A stretch of 64,000 nt of DNA from Tetragenococcus osmophilus (GTDB taxonomy: Bacteria > Bacillota > Bacilli > Lactobacillales > Enterococcaceae): positions 1,116,001 to 1,180,000 of the forward strand of contig NZ_CP027783.1 in assembly GCF_003795125.1 (NCBI RefSeq). Direction: 5' to 3'. Positions within the stretch are counted from its first letter, which is position 1, and every line of letters starts with the position of its first letter. A program made the translations under genes and the position numbers. Below are positions 25,049 to 35,702 of the stretch, piece after piece. The notes beneath the pieces were generated by a model. It saw only the letters and a program-made list of their open reading frames with translations, was not told the origin of the DNA and searched no databases.

Positions 25049-26239
25049 ATGGAAAATTTTGATTTTCATGTAACGACAGATATCCGTTTTGGTAAAGATC
25101 GATTAAGCGAGCTTTCCGATGTTCTAAATAACTTTGGCAAAAACGTATTGTTAGTTTACGGGGGAGGGAGTATTAAAAAGAGCGGTCTTTATGACGAATT
25201 ATATGATCAGTTGAATCAAAACGGTAATCATGTAGTTGAATTAGCTGGTGTTGACCCCAATCCAAGGATTGAAACTGTACAAAAGGGAGTACAGTTATGT
25301 AAAGAAAACGATGTTGACGTTGTATTGCCTGTAGGTGGCGGTTCTGTAATTGATTGTAGTAAAGCTATTGCAGCAAGCGTATTTGTTGAAGGTGATCTAT
25401 GGGAAAATTTTGTTATACAGCGAAATTATGAAGGCCCTGCCTTGCCTATTGTAACTATCCTTACTTTGGCGGCTACAGGAAGTGAAATGAACGGTACTTG
25501 CGTTATTTCAAATATGGACGCTCAAATAAAACTTGGTGTGCACGGAAAGAGCTTATTGCCTAAAGTTTCTTTTCTTGACCCAACCAATACGTATAGCGTT
25601 AATGCCTATCAAACAGCTGCTGGTTCAGCAGACATTCTTAGCCACTTGATAGAAAACTATTTTAATGCTACCCCAGGTACAGAAGTACAAGATGAAATAG
25701 CAGAAGGCTTGATGAAAACTGTTATTAAGTATTTACCAGTTGCTTTGGACGAACCAGATAATTATACGGCAAGGGCTAATTTAATGTGGGCCAGTACCCT
25801 TGCTTTAAATGGTTTAGTTGGTAATGGGAAAAAAGGCTCTTGGTCATGTCACGCAATGGAGCATGAATTAAGTGCGTTTTATGATATTACTCATGGCGTT
25901 GGTTTGGCTATTATTATACCGCGTTGGATGGGACATATTTTAGATGAGAATACTATTCCTAAATTTCAACGGTTTGCTCAAGAAATTTGGGGTGTAGACG
26001 AAGAGGACCCTAAACGAGCAGCAGAGATAGGTATTCAAAGATTTTATGATTTCCTAGCTTCTTGTGGCATCCCGATGACTTTACCGGAAGTAGGAATTCA
26101 AACAGAAGAAGATCTTCAAGAAATGGCTCATCGTGCGGTAGAACATAGCTCGATTTCCACTAAAGGATTCGTGCCATTAAATGAAGATGATGTAGAATCT
26201 ATTTACCGTGCTTGCATGGAAGATGCTTCTTTTGTATAA
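25049..26239 (+). CDS. iron-containing alcohol dehydrogenase (butanol dehydrogenase-like)
   Basis: A 396-residue NAD(P)H-dependent group III alcohol dehydrogenase, close to YugJ/YugK and clostridial BdhA. The nucleotide-binding GGGS loop is VLPVGGGSVIDCSKAIA (about residues 91-107). The metal ligands are seen in DILSHLIENYF (Asp, His) and HAMEHELSAFYDITHGVGLA (His residues around 270-284). It reduces aldehydes, such as butyraldehyde or methylglyoxal-type compounds, to alcohols; the true substrate is unknown. AAGGAGG precedes the ATG. Monocistronic, with its own promoter and terminator. Confidence 0.93.
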   Translation: MENFDFHVTTDIRFGKDRLSELSDVLNNFGKNVLLVYGGGSIKKSGLYDELYDQLNQNGNHVVELAGVDPNPRIETVQKGVQLCKENDVDVVLPVGGGSVIDCSKAIAASVFVEGDLWENFVIQRNYEGPALPIVTILTLAATGSEMNGTCVISNMDAQIKLGVHGKSLLPKVSFLDPTNTYSVNAYQTAAGSADILSHLIENYFNATPGTEVQDEIAEGLMKTVIKYLPVALDEPDNYTARANLMWASTLALNGLVGNGKKGSWSCHAMEHELSAFYDITHGVGLAIIIPRWMGHILDENTIPKFQRFAQEIWGVDEEDPKRAAEIGIQRFYDFLASCGIPMTLPEVGIQTEEDLQEMAHRAVEHSSISTKGFVPLNEDDVESIYRACMEDASFV

Positions 26240-26278
26240 ATAATTTAAGTAGAGACTATGCAATTACTTGTAATCATA

Positions 26279-26319
26279 AAAAAGATTCGCCGAAGTTTTA
26301 ATCGGCGAATCTTTTTTTG
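26279..26319. terminator. bidirectional terminator between adh and gpmA
   Basis: AAAGATTCGCCGA (26281-26293) pairs with TCGGCGAATCTTT (26302-26314). A- and T-runs on both sides serve the two convergent genes. Confidence 0.85.
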
Positions 26320-26325
26320 AGATAA

Positions 26326-26994
26326 TTATAAATAATATTTGTCTTTAACAGATAAATCATCGTTTAATTCGTAAACACTAGGTTTTCCTGTAGGGATTTC
26401 AAGATCCATAATATCATCGTCTGAGATTCCTTCAATATGTTTTGCTAAAGCACGTAAAGAATTACCATGTGCTGCAACTAAAACAGTTTTTCCTGCCCGC
26501 AAGTCAGGAGCGATATGGTCTTCCCAAAATGGTAGTGCCCTTTCTAGGGTAACTTTTAAGTTTTCGCCACCAGGGATTGTGCTTGGATCTAGATCAGCAT
26601 AACGACGATCAGGTTCAGGGTCTGTTAATGGAGGAAGTACGTCATAAGAACGACGCCAGATATGCACTTGTTCATCTCCATATTTATCGCGCGTGTTTTG
26701 TTTGTCTAATCCTTGCAAAGCACCATAGTGTCGTTCGTTTAAACGCCAAGATTTTACTTCAGGGACCCATAATTGATCTGTTTCTTCCAATATATAATGA
26801 CAAGTTTTGATCGCACGTGTCAAAACAGAAGTATAAGCAATATCAAATTCGATACCAGCTTCTTTAAGTTTTTGACCTGCGTCTTTTGCTTCTTCTATAC
26901 CTTCTGGAGCTAAGTCAACATCAACCCAACCGGTAAATTTGTTTGCTTTGTTCCATTCACTTTTACCGTGACGTGCAAAAATTAGTTTTGGCAT
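26326..26994 (-). CDS. gpmA: 2,3-bisphosphoglycerate-dependent phosphoglycerate mutase
   Basis: A 222-residue glycolytic enzyme interconverting 3- and 2-phosphoglycerate. The catalytic RHG motif is [10 protein letters not shown] (His near residue 9), the Arg is in [10 protein letters not shown], the Glu in LNERHYG and the second His in [11 protein letters not shown]. The length fits the dPGM family. AAAGGAG precedes the ATG on the minus strand. The ISLre2-like element begins only about 94 bases upstream, so the promoter region (a TACAAT at about 27045) lies in the short intact gap. Confidence 0.97.
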   Translation of the reverse strand: MPKLIFARHGKSEWNKANKFTGWVDVDLAPEGIEEAKDAGQKLKEAGIEFDIAYTSVLTRAIKTCHYILEETDQLWVPEVKSWRLNERHYGALQGLDKQNTRDKYGDEQVHIWRRSYDVLPPLTDPEPDRRYADLDPSTIPGGENLKVTLERALPFWEDHIAPDLRAGKTVLVAAHGNSLRALAKHIEGISDDDIMDLEIPTGKPSVYELNDDLSVKDKYYL

Positions 26995-27087
26995 AAAAAT
27001 TCTCCTTTGTACATTTAATTACTGAAATTTTCATTCCGTATTTATTGTACACTTTTTTACTGTTTTTTTCCATCACTAGTAATAAGC

Positions 27088-28724
27088 GTATGTGTCAAAT
27101 TTTTTGAGGTCGAATAAAAAATGACCTTTGGGACAGACACTTTTGTATTTTTTTACCTCACGTTCGTTCGGTTAGACCTCATGATATCTAACAAAAACAA
27201 GTTTTTATTAGATATAATTCGGTGTCGTTATTAATTGCTCCAACCCTTTGGCGAATTGGCCTAAGGGCGCACTTTTGGCTTTTCCTTCGCCGATTTTCCC
27301 CTTCAAGGCCCCTTCATGCGTTTGAAAGTTAGGCTTTTTCTGTACCCAACGTTTCATGGCTTTCCAACGCTTTTCCTGGGCGACCACGTCGTTAGGAAGA
27401 GCTTCATATTGGTTCAACCAACCATCAAATTCTTGGTTTCTTAAACTATCAATGACACGAATCATGGCCTGCGCGCCCGTTTTTGTCCATAACCGTCCTT
27501 GGCGCTTCATCCGGTAGGTCATCTTCCGATGGGTGCTTTCGATTGTGCCAATACAAGCTTTGGGATCCACGATTCCTCGGGCTTTCCGAGGTTTTAAATA
27601 CGGCCAATTCCTTTGAAGATAATGATGGAGTAAGCGTAATTGTTCCAAGGTTTCAGCTTCCTTTTCTTCGATCAAACTTTCCGAGGTGTCTAAGACAAGC
27701 TGGACCTCTGGCCAATTATAATGTTGAATCGCCTGGATCATCCGATTTTGAAGTTGCGGGACAAAAGACAGGCGTTCTTTGATTTTCCGATGGACATGAT
27801 ACCGATCACGAAAGTGTTCATGACGTAAACAACCTAAGGAAAGTTCATCAAACACGGCTTTTTCATAGCCTGAACCACCGTCACTATTGGAAACGACAAC
27901 GGTATTTGTTAGATCATAATGCGCTTGAATATAGTTCATTATTTCTTTTTGCGCTTGTTGTCGGTTAAGATGACTGACAAAGTGCGGGGCGATCATTTCC
28001 GTGCGATTCCCGACTTTCTGGCTCCCTTCACATACTTGAAAACGATGGATTTCTAGCGACTGCTTCTTCTGACCGCCAATCTTCACTCCGTCGCCTTCTA
28101 AATATAAATAGGGCACTTTTTTCTTAGAAATGATCCCGTCGTAGCGACTTTCATGAGTACTTCGCGTCTGAATCAGTTCCCCGGTTTTGACCACCAGTTG
28201 TTGCACATTTTGGTGGCTCATACGCCAAGAAGTCAAACAATCAATCGCTTGGGAAACGTGACGATAGACCATGATGGACCCCAATTGAGAAACGTTGCGT
28301 AGCACAAGAGAACTATAACGGAAGCTCTTTCGAATCCCTAGAAATTCATCCAAAGGATAACGAATTTCATTGGCTTGATTTTTCATTCGGCGGCGAACAT
28401 AGGTCACGCTGCCAAATAAAAAAGTCACCGTTCGTTCACTTTTACGATCCACTTGAAAGCCTTCCTTCTTGCATTGGGTCGAAACCTCCGCATCGAGAAT
28501 TTGAAAAGCAAGTTGTGTTATCGTCGCTAGGAGTTGGGCAAAAAAGACCATCATGGCTTTTTCCCTTGCTAAAAAATTCGTTTCCTTCTTCATTACTTCA
28601 ACTAAATCTGTTACAATAGATTCCATAAGAAACCGCCTTTATTCATTAGTGCCTGTAAGCCCAATGAATAGAGTAACGGTTTCTTTTTTATTCGTCTAGG
28701 GATAACCTCAATAAATTTTACACT
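27088..28724 (-). mobile_element. ISLre2-family insertion sequence
   Basis: About 1.64 kb. The ends carry imperfect inverted repeats: GTGTCAAATTTTTTGAGGT at 27092-27110, and the complement of 28705-28723, which reads GTGTAAAATTTATTGAGGT (17 of 19 positions). One transposase gene fills the element. A hairpin at 27184-27215, overlapping the transposase end, could terminate outward transcription towards gpmA. The upstream end has a further hairpin (CATTAGTGCCTG... near 28640-28665). Confidence 0.85.
27208..28626 (-). CDS. ISLre2 family transposase (UPF0236)
   Basis: A 472-residue transposase. The N-terminal segment, the GSVTYVRRRM block, DEFLGIRKSFRYSSLV, YLYLEGDGVKI (a likely first catalytic Asp region), VVVSNSDGGSGYEKAVF with a second Asp, and CIGTIESTHRKMTYRMKRQGRLWTK with the Glu near the end match this family. 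The frame is intact and full length. Base composition is richer in G+C than the flanking intergenic DNA. It reads towards gpmA, with a hairpin at its stop. Confidence 0.93.
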   Translation of the reverse strand: MESIVTDLVEVMKKETNFLAREKAMMVFFAQLLATITQLAFQILDAEVSTQCKKEGFQVDRKSERTVTFLFGSVTYVRRRMKNQANEIRYPLDEFLGIRKSFRYSSLVLRNVSQLGSIMVYRHVSQAIDCLTSWRMSHQNVQQLVVKTGELIQTRSTHESRYDGIISKKKVPYLYLEGDGVKIGGQKKQSLEIHRFQVCEGSQKVGNRTEMIAPHFVSHLNRQQAQKEIMNYIQAHYDLTNTVVVSNSDGGSGYEKAVFDELSLGCLRHEHFRDRYHVHRKIKERLSFVPQLQNRMIQAIQHYNWPEVQLVLDTSESLIEEKEAETLEQLRLLHHYLQRNWPYLKPRKARGIVDPKACIGTIESTHRKMTYRMKRQGRLWTKTGAQAMIRVIDSLRNQEFDGWLNQYEALPNDVVAQEKRWKAMKRWVQKKPNFQTHEGALKGKIGEGKAKSAPLGQFAKGLEQLITTPNYI

Positions 28725-28802
28725 TAGTAATAAGCTCCTAAAAATTCGATGAAATTTTTAAGCATTTTCCATTTTTATTTTATAGATAGCAGTGGTTTGA
28801 TT

Positions 28803-29477
28803 TTATCGGATATTAGAAATGGTTTGTGCTCCGCTTTGTTTTCCTATAATAACGGTGTTGACCATATTTAAGAATAGACCGTGTTCTACAACGCCTACGG
28901 TTTCGTCCAATTCTTTGGCAAGTTTTTCTGGGTTATCGATTTGAGTTAAATTTAGATCAATGATGGAATGGCCGCTATCCGTTATCTTCATTTGGTCATT
29001 TTCCATTCGAAAGCTTGGATGATATCCCTTTTGTGCAAATAAATGAAACAATTGATGTTGTCCGTAAGGTATGACTTCAACGGGCAGAGGAAATTCTCCT
29101 AGCTTATCAACCATCTTGGACTCGTCCACGATCCAAATCACTTGGTCAGTATAAGTTGCGACAATTTTTTCAAAAAGTAAAGCCGCTCCTCCGCCTTTCA
29201 TTCCTTGATAGTCTGTGCTTATCTCATCTGCTCCATCGATAATAAGGTCGACTTTTTTTACTTCATCGATAGATTTGATAGGAATTCCAATGTCTATTGC
29301 TTGTTGTTTTGAAACAGTAGAAGTAGGCACACCGACAACATTTAGTTTTTCTTCCTTTATTTTGCGCCCAATTTCTTTAATCATATAATAAGCTGTAGAC
29401 CCTGTTCCAAGACCTACAGTCATACCATCTTTAACATAATTAGCTGCTTTAATCCCCACGTCTTCTTTTAGGTTCAA
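28803..29477 (-). CDS. rpiA: ribose-5-phosphate isomerase A
   Basis: A 224-residue enzyme interconverting ribose-5-phosphate and ribulose-5-phosphate. Motifs: VGLGTGSTAYYMIKEIG (phosphate loop), LIIDGADEI (catalytic Asp residues), MKGGGAALLFEKIVA (Lys and Glu). I start it at the TTG at 29477 because TAGGAG is spaced eight bases before it; the GTG at 29486 overlaps that site. It would channel ribose from the nucleosides into the pentose phosphate route. The insertion element sits 79 bases behind its stop. Confidence 0.95.
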   Translation of the reverse strand: MNLKEDVGIKAANYVKDGMTVGLGTGSTAYYMIKEIGRKIKEEKLNVVGVPTSTVSKQQAIDIGIPIKSIDEVKKVDLIIDGADEISTDYQGMKGGGAALLFEKIVATYTDQVIWIVDESKMVDKLGEFPLPVEVIPYGQHQLFHLFAQKGYHPSFRMENDQMKITDSGHSIIDLNLTQIDNPEKLAKELDETVGVVEHGLFLNMVNTVIIGKQSGAQTISNIR

Positions 29478-29587
29478 TCTTCTCACTCCTATAATTTAGT
29501 AAACGACCTTTTAATTCTATTATATTATGTAAAAATTAAAAATGATAGCGTTATCCAGAAATAGATAGAAAAAGCTGGTGGAAAATG

Positions 29588-29616
29588 TTGACAAGGCATG
29601 GAATGCATGGTATTCT
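29588..29616 (+). promoter_or_regulatory. promoter of the str operon
   Basis: TTGACA (29588-29593), 17 bases, TATTCT (29611-29616). The start near 29623 leaves a 150-base leader. TTCTTTTTT-ATCGC-AAAAAAAGAA (about 29700-29723) in the leader can form a hairpin. Confidence 0.7.
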
Positions 29617-29775
29617 TTCAAAGGTGCTTTATAAACAGGTCTTTTTTAACGAACATGCTGACTGTATAAGGACATCTGATAAAATATGCAGCGTATGCAT
29701 TCTTTTTTATCGCAAAAAAAGAACCACCTGGATGTGTGGAACTATAAAGCAAAATAAGGGAGGAGGAAAATAAAA

Positions 29776-30189
29776 ATGCCTACAATTAATCAATTAGTAC
29801 GTAAGCCTCGTAAAACAAAAAGTGAAATATCTGATTCACCAGCATTAAACAAAGGATATAATAGTTTAAGAAACAAACCAACAACTGTATATTCTCCGCA
29901 AAAGCGTGGGGTAGCAATGCGTGTCGGTACAATGACCCCTAAAAAACCTAACTCTGCTTTGCGTAAGTATGCTCGTGTTCGTTTATCAAATTTAATTGAA
30001 GTAACAGCTTATATCCCAGGTATTGGTCATAACCTACAAGAACACAGTGTGGTATTAATCCGCGGTGGTCGTGTTAAAGACTTGCCAGGGGTACGTTATC
30101 ATATTGTACGTGGTGCATTAGATACTGCGGGAGTTAATGACCGTAAAACATCTCGTTCAAAATATGGTACGAAAAAACCTAAATCTTAA
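29776..30189 (+). CDS. rpsL: 30S ribosomal protein S12
   Basis: 137 residues, the accuracy-centre protein of the small subunit. [23 protein letters not shown] (the lysine often mutated in streptomycin resistance is wild type) and [17 protein letters not shown] are diagnostic. The usual VCTRVGT block reads VAMRVGT, so the conserved cysteine is lacking. AGGAGG precedes the ATG. First gene of the str operon. Confidence 0.98.
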   Translation: MPTINQLVRKPRKTKSEISDSPALNKGYNSLRNKPTTVYSPQKRGVAMRVGTMTPKKPNSALRKYARVRLSNLIEVTAYIPGIGHNLQEHSVVLIRGGRVKDLPGVRYHIVRGALDTAGVNDRKTSRSKYGTKKPKS

Positions 30190-30232
30190 TTTAATCTATA
30201 TATAAACGAATTTTCGAAAGGAGGAGTTACGT

Positions 30233-30703
30233 ATGTCTCGTAAAGGTGCTGTAGCAAAACGCGATGTTTTACCAGATCCTATTTATAATTCAAAATTAGT
30301 GACACGTTTAATTAATCGTGTAATGATCGATGGTAAACGCGGTACTGCTTCAAGTATTATTTATAATGCGTTTGATAATATTAAAGAAACTACAGGTAAC
30401 GAACCTTTAGATGTTTTCGAACAAGCAATGAAAAACATCATGCCTGTCTTAGAAGTGAAAGCTCGTCGTGTAGGAGGTTCTAACTACCAAGTACCAGTAG
30501 AAGTACGCCCTGAACGTCGTACGACTTTAGGTCTTCGCTGGATGGTAAATTACGCGCGTTTGCGTGGAGAACATTCTATGGAAGAGCGGTTAGCTAAAGA
30601 AATAATGGACGCAGCTAACAATACTGGCGGTTCTGTCAAAAGACGTGAAGATACACATAAAATGGCAGAATCAAACCGAGCATTTGCTCACTATCGCTGG
30701 TAA
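30233..30703 (+). CDS. rpsG: 30S ribosomal protein S7
   Basis: 156 residues, the primary assembly protein of the 30S head that contacts mRNA at the exit channel. [34 protein letters not shown] and the ending NRAFAHYRW are typical and the length is exact. A strong AAAGGAGGAG site lies before the ATG. 43 bases behind rpsL. Confidence 0.98.
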   Translation: MSRKGAVAKRDVLPDPIYNSKLVTRLINRVMIDGKRGTASSIIYNAFDNIKETTGNEPLDVFEQAMKNIMPVLEVKARRVGGSNYQVPVEVRPERRTTLGLRWMVNYARLRGEHSMEERLAKEIMDAANNTGGSVKRREDTHKMAESNRAFAHYRW

Positions 30704-30775
30704 AGCTCTCGCTTCTTTATTTGTAAAAGGTATAACCATAGCAAAAGCTTAAAGTGAGAGGAGAACAAGCTAGAA

Positions 30776-32860
30776 ATGGCAAGAGAATTTTCGTTAGAAA
30801 AAACTCGTAATATCGGTATCGTAGCACACGTCGATGCTGGTAAAACGACAACAACTGAACGTGTCTTGTACTATACAGGTCGTATCCATAAAATTGGAGA
30901 AACTCACGAAGGTGCTTCTCAAATGGACTGGATGAGCCAAGAGCAAGACCGTGGTATCACGATCACCTCTGCTGCTACGACAGCACACTGGAGAGATCAT
31001 CGTGTAAACATCATTGATACTCCTGGACACGTGGACTTCACAATTGAAGTACAACGTTCATTGCGTGTGTTAGACGGTGCAGTTACTGTACTTGATTCAC
31101 AATCAGGTGTTGAACCACAAACTGAAACAGTTTGGCGTCAAGCAACAGAATATCAAGTACCTCGTATTGTATTCTGTAATAAGATGGATAAGGTTGGCGC
31201 AGATTTCTTATATTCTGTTCAATCATTGCATGATCGTTTAGAAGCTAATGCTCAACCAATCCAATTGCCAATTGGTGCTGAAGATAACTTTGAAGGTATT
31301 ATCGATCTTGTAAAAATGAAAGCTGAGTTTTACAAAGATGACTTAGGTACTACCTTTGAAGAAACTGAAATCCCAGATGAATATAAAGAAACAGCTGAAG
31401 AATGGCATAATAAATTGATCGAAGCTGTTGCTGACTTTGATGAAGATATCATGATGAAATACTTAGAAGGTGAAGAAATTACACCTGAAGAGTTACAAGC
31501 AGGTATCCGTCAAGCTACATTGTCTGTTGATTTTTATCCAGTACTATGTGGTTCTGCTTTTAAAAACAAAGGTGTTCAAATGATGTTGGATGCGGTAATT
31601 GATTACCTACCTTCTCCAACCGATGTTCCACCAATCAAAGGGATCGATCCAAAAACAGAAGAAGAAACTGAACATCCTGCTGATGATAATGATTCATTTT
31701 CATCACTAGCTTTTAAAGTTATGTCAGACCCTTATGTTGGTCGTTTGACATTCTTCCGTGTTTATTCAGGTGTATTAGACACAGGTTCTTATGTATTAAA
31801 TGCTACCAAGGATTCACGTGAACGAATTGGTCGTATTCTACAAATGCACGCCAATTCCCGTTCAGAAATTGATAAGGTTTATTCTGGTGATATCGCCGCT
31901 GCTGTAGGTTTGAAAAACACTACAACTGGTGATACCCTATGTGATGAAAAAAATCCAGTTATTTTGGAAACTATCAACTTCCCTGACCCAGTAATTCAAG
32001 TTGCTGTTGAACCTAAGTCAAAAGCTGACCAAGATAAAATGGGTGTTGCATTACAAAAACTTGCAGAAGAAGACCCATCCTTTAAAGTAGAATCTAATCC
32101 TGAAACTGGCGAAACAGTTATTGCTGGTATGGGTGAACTTCAGTTAGACGTTCTTATCGATCGTATGAAGACTGAATTTAAAGTGGACGCTAATATTGGT
32201 GCACCACAAGTTTCTTATCGTGAAACTTTCCGTTCATCAACGAATGCTGAAGGGAAATTTATTCGTCAATCCGGTGGTAGAGGTCAATATGGTCACGTAT
32301 GGGTTGAATTCACTCCAAATGAAGAAGGAGCAGGATTCGAATTTGAAAATTCCATCGTTGGTGGGGTTGTCCCTCGTGAATATATACCTGCCGTACAAAA
32401 AGGATTGGAAGACGCAATGGAAAATGGTGTGTTAGCTGGTTATCCATTAGTCGATGTGAAGGCGAACTTATTTGATGGTTCTTACCACGATGTCGATTCT
32501 AATGAAACAGCCTTCCGTATTGCGGCTTCAATGTCTCTACGTGAAGCTGCGAAAAAAGCAGATCCAGTTATTCTTGAACCGATGATGAAAGTAACAATTA
32601 GTATCCCAGAAGAATATCTAGGTGATATTATGGGACATGTTACAGCACGCAGAGGTCGTGTAGAAGGAATGGATGCTCACGGAAATGCACAAACTGTAAA
32701 TGCGTTTGTTCCATTAGCTGAAATGTTTGGCTATGCAACAACATTACGGTCAGCAACACAAGGTCGCGGTACTTTCATGATGACATTTGATCACTATGAA
32801 GCTGTACCAAAATCTATCCAAGAAGATATTATTAAGAAAAACGGTGGAAACCCCGAATAA
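30776..32860 (+). CDS. fusA: elongation factor G
   Basis: A 694-residue translocation GTPase. G1 is [13 protein letters not shown]3 DTPGHVD, G4 NKMDKVGAD, then domains II to V, including [14 protein letters not shown] and the C-terminal [14 protein letters not shown] block. It moves tRNA and mRNA on the ribosome and, with RRF, recycles it. Length is typical. AGAGGAGAAC lies about 9 bases before the ATG. Confidence 0.98.
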   Translation: MAREFSLEKTRNIGIVAHVDAGKTTTTERVLYYTGRIHKIGETHEGASQMDWMSQEQDRGITITSAATTAHWRDHRVNIIDTPGHVDFTIEVQRSLRVLDGAVTVLDSQSGVEPQTETVWRQATEYQVPRIVFCNKMDKVGADFLYSVQSLHDRLEANAQPIQLPIGAEDNFEGIIDLVKMKAEFYKDDLGTTFEETEIPDEYKETAEEWHNKLIEAVADFDEDIMMKYLEGEEITPEELQAGIRQATLSVDFYPVLCGSAFKNKGVQMMLDAVIDYLPSPTDVPPIKGIDPKTEEETEHPADDNDSFSSLAFKVMSDPYVGRLTFFRVYSGVLDTGSYVLNATKDSRERIGRILQMHANSRSEIDKVYSGDIAAAVGLKNTTTGDTLCDEKNPVILETINFPDPVIQVAVEPKSKADQDKMGVALQKLAEEDPSFKVESNPETGETVIAGMGELQLDVLIDRMKTEFKVDANIGAPQVSYRETFRSSTNAEGKFIRQSGGRGQYGHVWVEFTPNEEGAGFEFENSIVGGVVPREYIPAVQKGLEDAMENGVLAGYPLVDVKANLFDGSYHDVDSNETAFRIAASMSLREAAKKADPVILEPMMKVTISIPEEYLGDIMGHVTARRGRVEGMDAHGNAQTVNAFVPLAEMFGYATTLRSATQGRGTFMMTFDHYEAVPKSIQEDIIKKNGGNPE

Positions 32861-33008
32861 ACTTAATAATTTTATTGAATGAAATGCTTTAAACACTGTA
32901 TTTTTTGATGCATTTCGTGTACAATTGATTACAATGAGATGGGTGAGAAAATGCTTAGCATTTTCTACCTATCAAATATAAAAATGCAATTTAGGAGGAA
33001 CAATTAAA
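32861..33008 (+). promoter_or_regulatory. fusA-tuf intergenic leader with two hairpins
   Basis: GAAATGC (32881-32887) pairs with GCATTTC (32910-32916), and GGTGAGAAAATGCT (32942-32955) with AGCATTTTCTACC (32957-32969), almost perfectly around a one-base loop centre. No T-run follows the second stem, so it is more likely a processing or stability element than a terminator. A TACAAT (32920-32925) may belong to a weak tuf promoter. Confidence 0.4.
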
Positions 33009-34199
33009 ATGGCAAAAGAAAAATATGATCGCACTAAACCACATGTTAACATTGGTACTATCGGCCACGTTGACCATGGTAAAACAACATTAACAGCTGC
33101 AATTACAAGTGTTTTAGCTAAAAGAGGTTTTACAACAGAAGCTTCAAGCTTTGACACAATTGACAGAGCTCCAGAAGAAAAAGAACGTGGTATTACAATT
33201 AATACATCTCACGTTGAATATGAAACAGAAAACCGTCACTATGCTCACATTGACGCTCCAGGACACGCGGACTATGTTAAAAACATGATCACTGGTGCTG
33301 CTCAAATGGACGGAGCTATCTTGGTAGTTTCCGCAGCAGACGGTCCAATGCCACAAACTCGTGAACATATCCTATTGTCACGTAACGTTGGTGTACCTTA
33401 CATCGTTGTATTCTTGAACAAAATGGATATGGTTGACGATGAAGAATTACTTGAATTAGTTGAAATGGAAGTACGTGATCTATTAACTGAATACGACTTC
33501 CCAGGTGACGACACACCAGTTATTTCTGGTTCAGCTTTACGCGCTTTAGAAGGCGACGAAGAATATGAACAAAAAGTTATGGACCTAATGGATGCAGTGG
33601 ATGACTTTATCCCAACACCTGAACGTGATCATGAAAAACCATTCATGATGCCAATTGAAGACGTGTTCTCAATCACTGGTCGTGGTACTGTTGCTACTGG
33701 CCGTGTAGAACGCGGAACTGTTAAAGTTGGCGACGAAGTTGATATCATTGGTATCCACGAAAACGTTAGAAAAACAACAGTTACTGGTGTAGAAATGTTC
33801 CGTAAGTTGTTGGACTACGCTGAAGCTGGCGATAACATTGGTACTTTGTTACGTGGAGTTTCCCGTGATGATGTAGAACGTGGTCAAGTATTAGCTAAAC
33901 CAGGTTCAATTACACCACATACGAAATTCTCAGCAGAAGTTTATGTATTGACAAAAGAGGAAGGTGGACGTCATACTCCATTCTTCTCAAACTATCGTCC
34001 ACAATTTTACTTCCGTACAACTGACATCACTGGCGTAATTGAATTACCTGAAGGTACTGAAATGGTTATGCCTGGTGACAATGTAACTATGGATGTTGAA
34101 TTAATTCACCCAGTTGCTATTGAAAACGGAACTCGTTTCTCAATTCGTGAAGGCGGACGTACTGTTGGTTCAGGCGTTGTTGCTAACATCGAAGCATAA
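33009..34199 (+). CDS. tuf: elongation factor Tu
   Basis: A 396-residue GTPase that delivers aminoacyl-tRNA to the ribosome. G1 is [10 protein letters not shown]3 [10 protein letters not shown]4 NKMDMVDD; domains II and III follow with [16 protein letters not shown] and the ending [20 protein letters not shown]. Full length, no unusual substitutions seen. A strong AGGAGG precedes the ATG. Codon choice is strongly biased, as expected for an abundant protein. Confidence 0.98.
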   Translation: MAKEKYDRTKPHVNIGTIGHVDHGKTTLTAAITSVLAKRGFTTEASSFDTIDRAPEEKERGITINTSHVEYETENRHYAHIDAPGHADYVKNMITGAAQMDGAILVVSAADGPMPQTREHILLSRNVGVPYIVVFLNKMDMVDDEELLELVEMEVRDLLTEYDFPGDDTPVISGSALRALEGDEEYEQKVMDLMDAVDDFIPTPERDHEKPFMMPIEDVFSITGRGTVATGRVERGTVKVGDEVDIIGIHENVRKTTVTGVEMFRKLLDYAEAGDNIGTLLRGVSRDDVERGQVLAKPGSITPHTKFSAEVYVLTKEEGGRHTPFFSNYRPQFYFRTTDITGVIELPEGTEMVMPGDNVTMDVELIHPVAIENGTRFSIREGGRTVGSGVVANIEA

Positions 34200-34230
34200 T
34201 TTTAATTACATTTGAATTAGGATTATAGTT

Positions 34231-34270
34231 AAAACTCCTCAAAACGGATATCCGTTTTGAGGAGTTTTTT
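34231..34270. terminator. bidirectional terminator between tuf and the MocR gene
   Basis: AAAACTCCTCAAAACGGATA is followed by its near-complete complement TCCGTTTTGAGGAGTTTT, with T-runs. A perfect long stem. Confidence 0.9.
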
Positions 34271-34274
34271 ACGT

Positions 34275-35702
34275 TTATTTATTTTTTTGTAGATTTCTAG
34301 TTATTGAAGAAAGCTTTTGCTTAAAAATCTTTCCATTGTCTTCATTTAAATGTGTATAGTTAATTCGCATGGATGACGTTTCATTGCTAAATAGAAAAGA
34401 AGGAGCAACGAGTAGTCTCTCTTTTAAAAAGAGCTGCCAATCGTTTCGTGTTAAATTTTTTTGTCTCCAAGTCACCCAATAGTAAAGACCGCCATCAATA
34501 GGGGAAAACTTCCAATCATCTTGAAAAGATTGTAAAATATTAAGGAAGTTTTGACGTCTGTTCTGCAATTGTTGGCTTAAACGTAGTTGTTGTTTTTTAT
34601 AATTATGTTGGGATAAAGCTGCTGTAGCCAAAAGCTGTGGCAATAAGTCAGTTTGATTTTCTATAGATCTTTTGGCGTTGGCTAAACTTTTAATCAATGG
34701 TTGGGGTGCAAAAAGCCAACCAATTTTTATAGAGGAACTGAAGATTTTAGATAAAGAACCTAAATAAATTACTTGATCTGGGGCAAGTGACTTTAATGAA
34801 GGAGTAAGGGTTTCAAAACTTAGTTCTCTAAAAACATCGTCTTCAATGATAGGCAAATGGTATTTTTGACAAATTTGGATAACTTCTTTACGGCGCTTAA
34901 GTGTCATTGTCACCCCTGTTGGGTTTTGGTGATTGGGGTTTAGATATAATAATTTTATCTTATTTTTTTGTATTAGTTCTTCTAAAGCTTGGCAGTTAAT
35001 TCCTTTTTGGTCTTGTTTTATCCCTTTTAAAGAAACTCCTTGAGCTGCAAATAAAGGAAGAGAGAACAAAAAAGATGGATCTTCTGTGGCGATAACATCA
35101 CCAGGGCTTAACAGAGCTTGAATTAGAAAAGAGATTCCTTGCGTAGAGCCGGCAGTAATTAATAGGTCTTGTCCTTTTTGAGAAATATCTTGAAAAAAGT
35201 GCTGAAAAATTTGCTCTTTTAAAGGGATGTAACCGGTAGAAGTATTTAGCTTTTCTTCTTGCATCATTTGTTCCCAGGTCATAGCGGGGAATTTAAAATC
35301 TGGGATTAAGTCATTGCTTAAATCTCCAGTATAAAGATCCAAACTATTGGGATTTTCTTTTTGCTCTTTTAACTGAGTAACGTAGGGGTCTTCTTTTAAT
35401 AATGGACGGGAAAATAATGTACGCCATTGATAAATAGCGGGCTGACGATTGCCCCATTGTCCTTGAGTCACGTGTGTTCCACTACCTTGACGTCTTTCGA
35501 CCCAACCTAAGCTTGTCAGCTCTTCAAATGTATGTACTACTGTTGAGCGATTGACATTTAAAGTCTCTGCTAACTTTCTTTCGGCGGGTAAGCGTTGGCC
35601 TGGTGTTAGTTCCCCTTGCTGTATACTCGAGATAATTTGCCGTAACAATTGTTGATATAGGGGTTCTTTTTTTGTTTTATCAAGTTTCCAGATGACAAAC
35701 AC
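34275..35702 (-). CDS. MocR/PdxR-type PLP-dependent transcriptional regulator
   Basis: A 475-residue fusion. Residues 1-70 are a GntR winged helix (PLYQQLLRQIISSIQQGELTPGQRLPAERKLAETLNVNRSTV). Residues about 110-475 are a fold-type I aminotransferase-like domain binding pyridoxal phosphate, with the Schiff-base Lys in YLGSLSKIFSSSIKIGW. It lies divergent from pyridoxine kinase and an ECF S component, so the likely role is vitamin B6 control (PdxR). The only standard start, GTG at 35702, overlaps the AAGGAGG site; an ATC three codons later is ideally spaced, so the true start is uncertain. Confidence 0.9.
   Translation of the reverse strand: MFVIWKLDKTKKEPLYQQLLRQIISSIQQGELTPGQRLPAERKLAETLNVNRSTVVHTFEELTSLGWVERRQGSGTHVTQGQWGNRQPAIYQWRTLFSRPLLKEDPYVTQLKEQKENPNSLDLYTGDLSNDLIPDFKFPAMTWEQMMQEEKLNTSTGYIPLKEQIFQHFFQDISQKGQDLLITAGSTQGISFLIQALLSPGDVIATEDPSFLFSLPLFAAQGVSLKGIKQDQKGINCQALEELIQKNKIKLLYLNPNHQNPTGVTMTLKRRKEVIQICQKYHLPIIEDDVFRELSFETLTPSLKSLAPDQVIYLGSLSKIFSSSIKIGWLFAPQPLIKSLANAKRSIENQTDLLPQLLATAALSQHNYKKQQLRLSQQLQNRRQNFLNILQSFQDDWKFSPIDGGLYYWVTWRQKNLTRNDWQLFLKERLLVAPSFLFSNETSSMRINYTHLNEDNGKIFKQKLSSITRNLQKNK

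Larger units (their letters stand above)
27077..28735. repeat. 11-base target-site duplication around the ISLre2-type element
   Basis: TAGTAATAAGC occurs at 27077-27087 and 28725-28735, just outside the element ends. An exact match of this length indicates a recent or at least undisturbed insertion. Confidence 0.75.

Noticed and set aside
30794-31054. Minus-strand open frame inside fusA
   Set aside because: One of many shadow frames opposite strongly biased genes; no ribosome site and no family resemblance.
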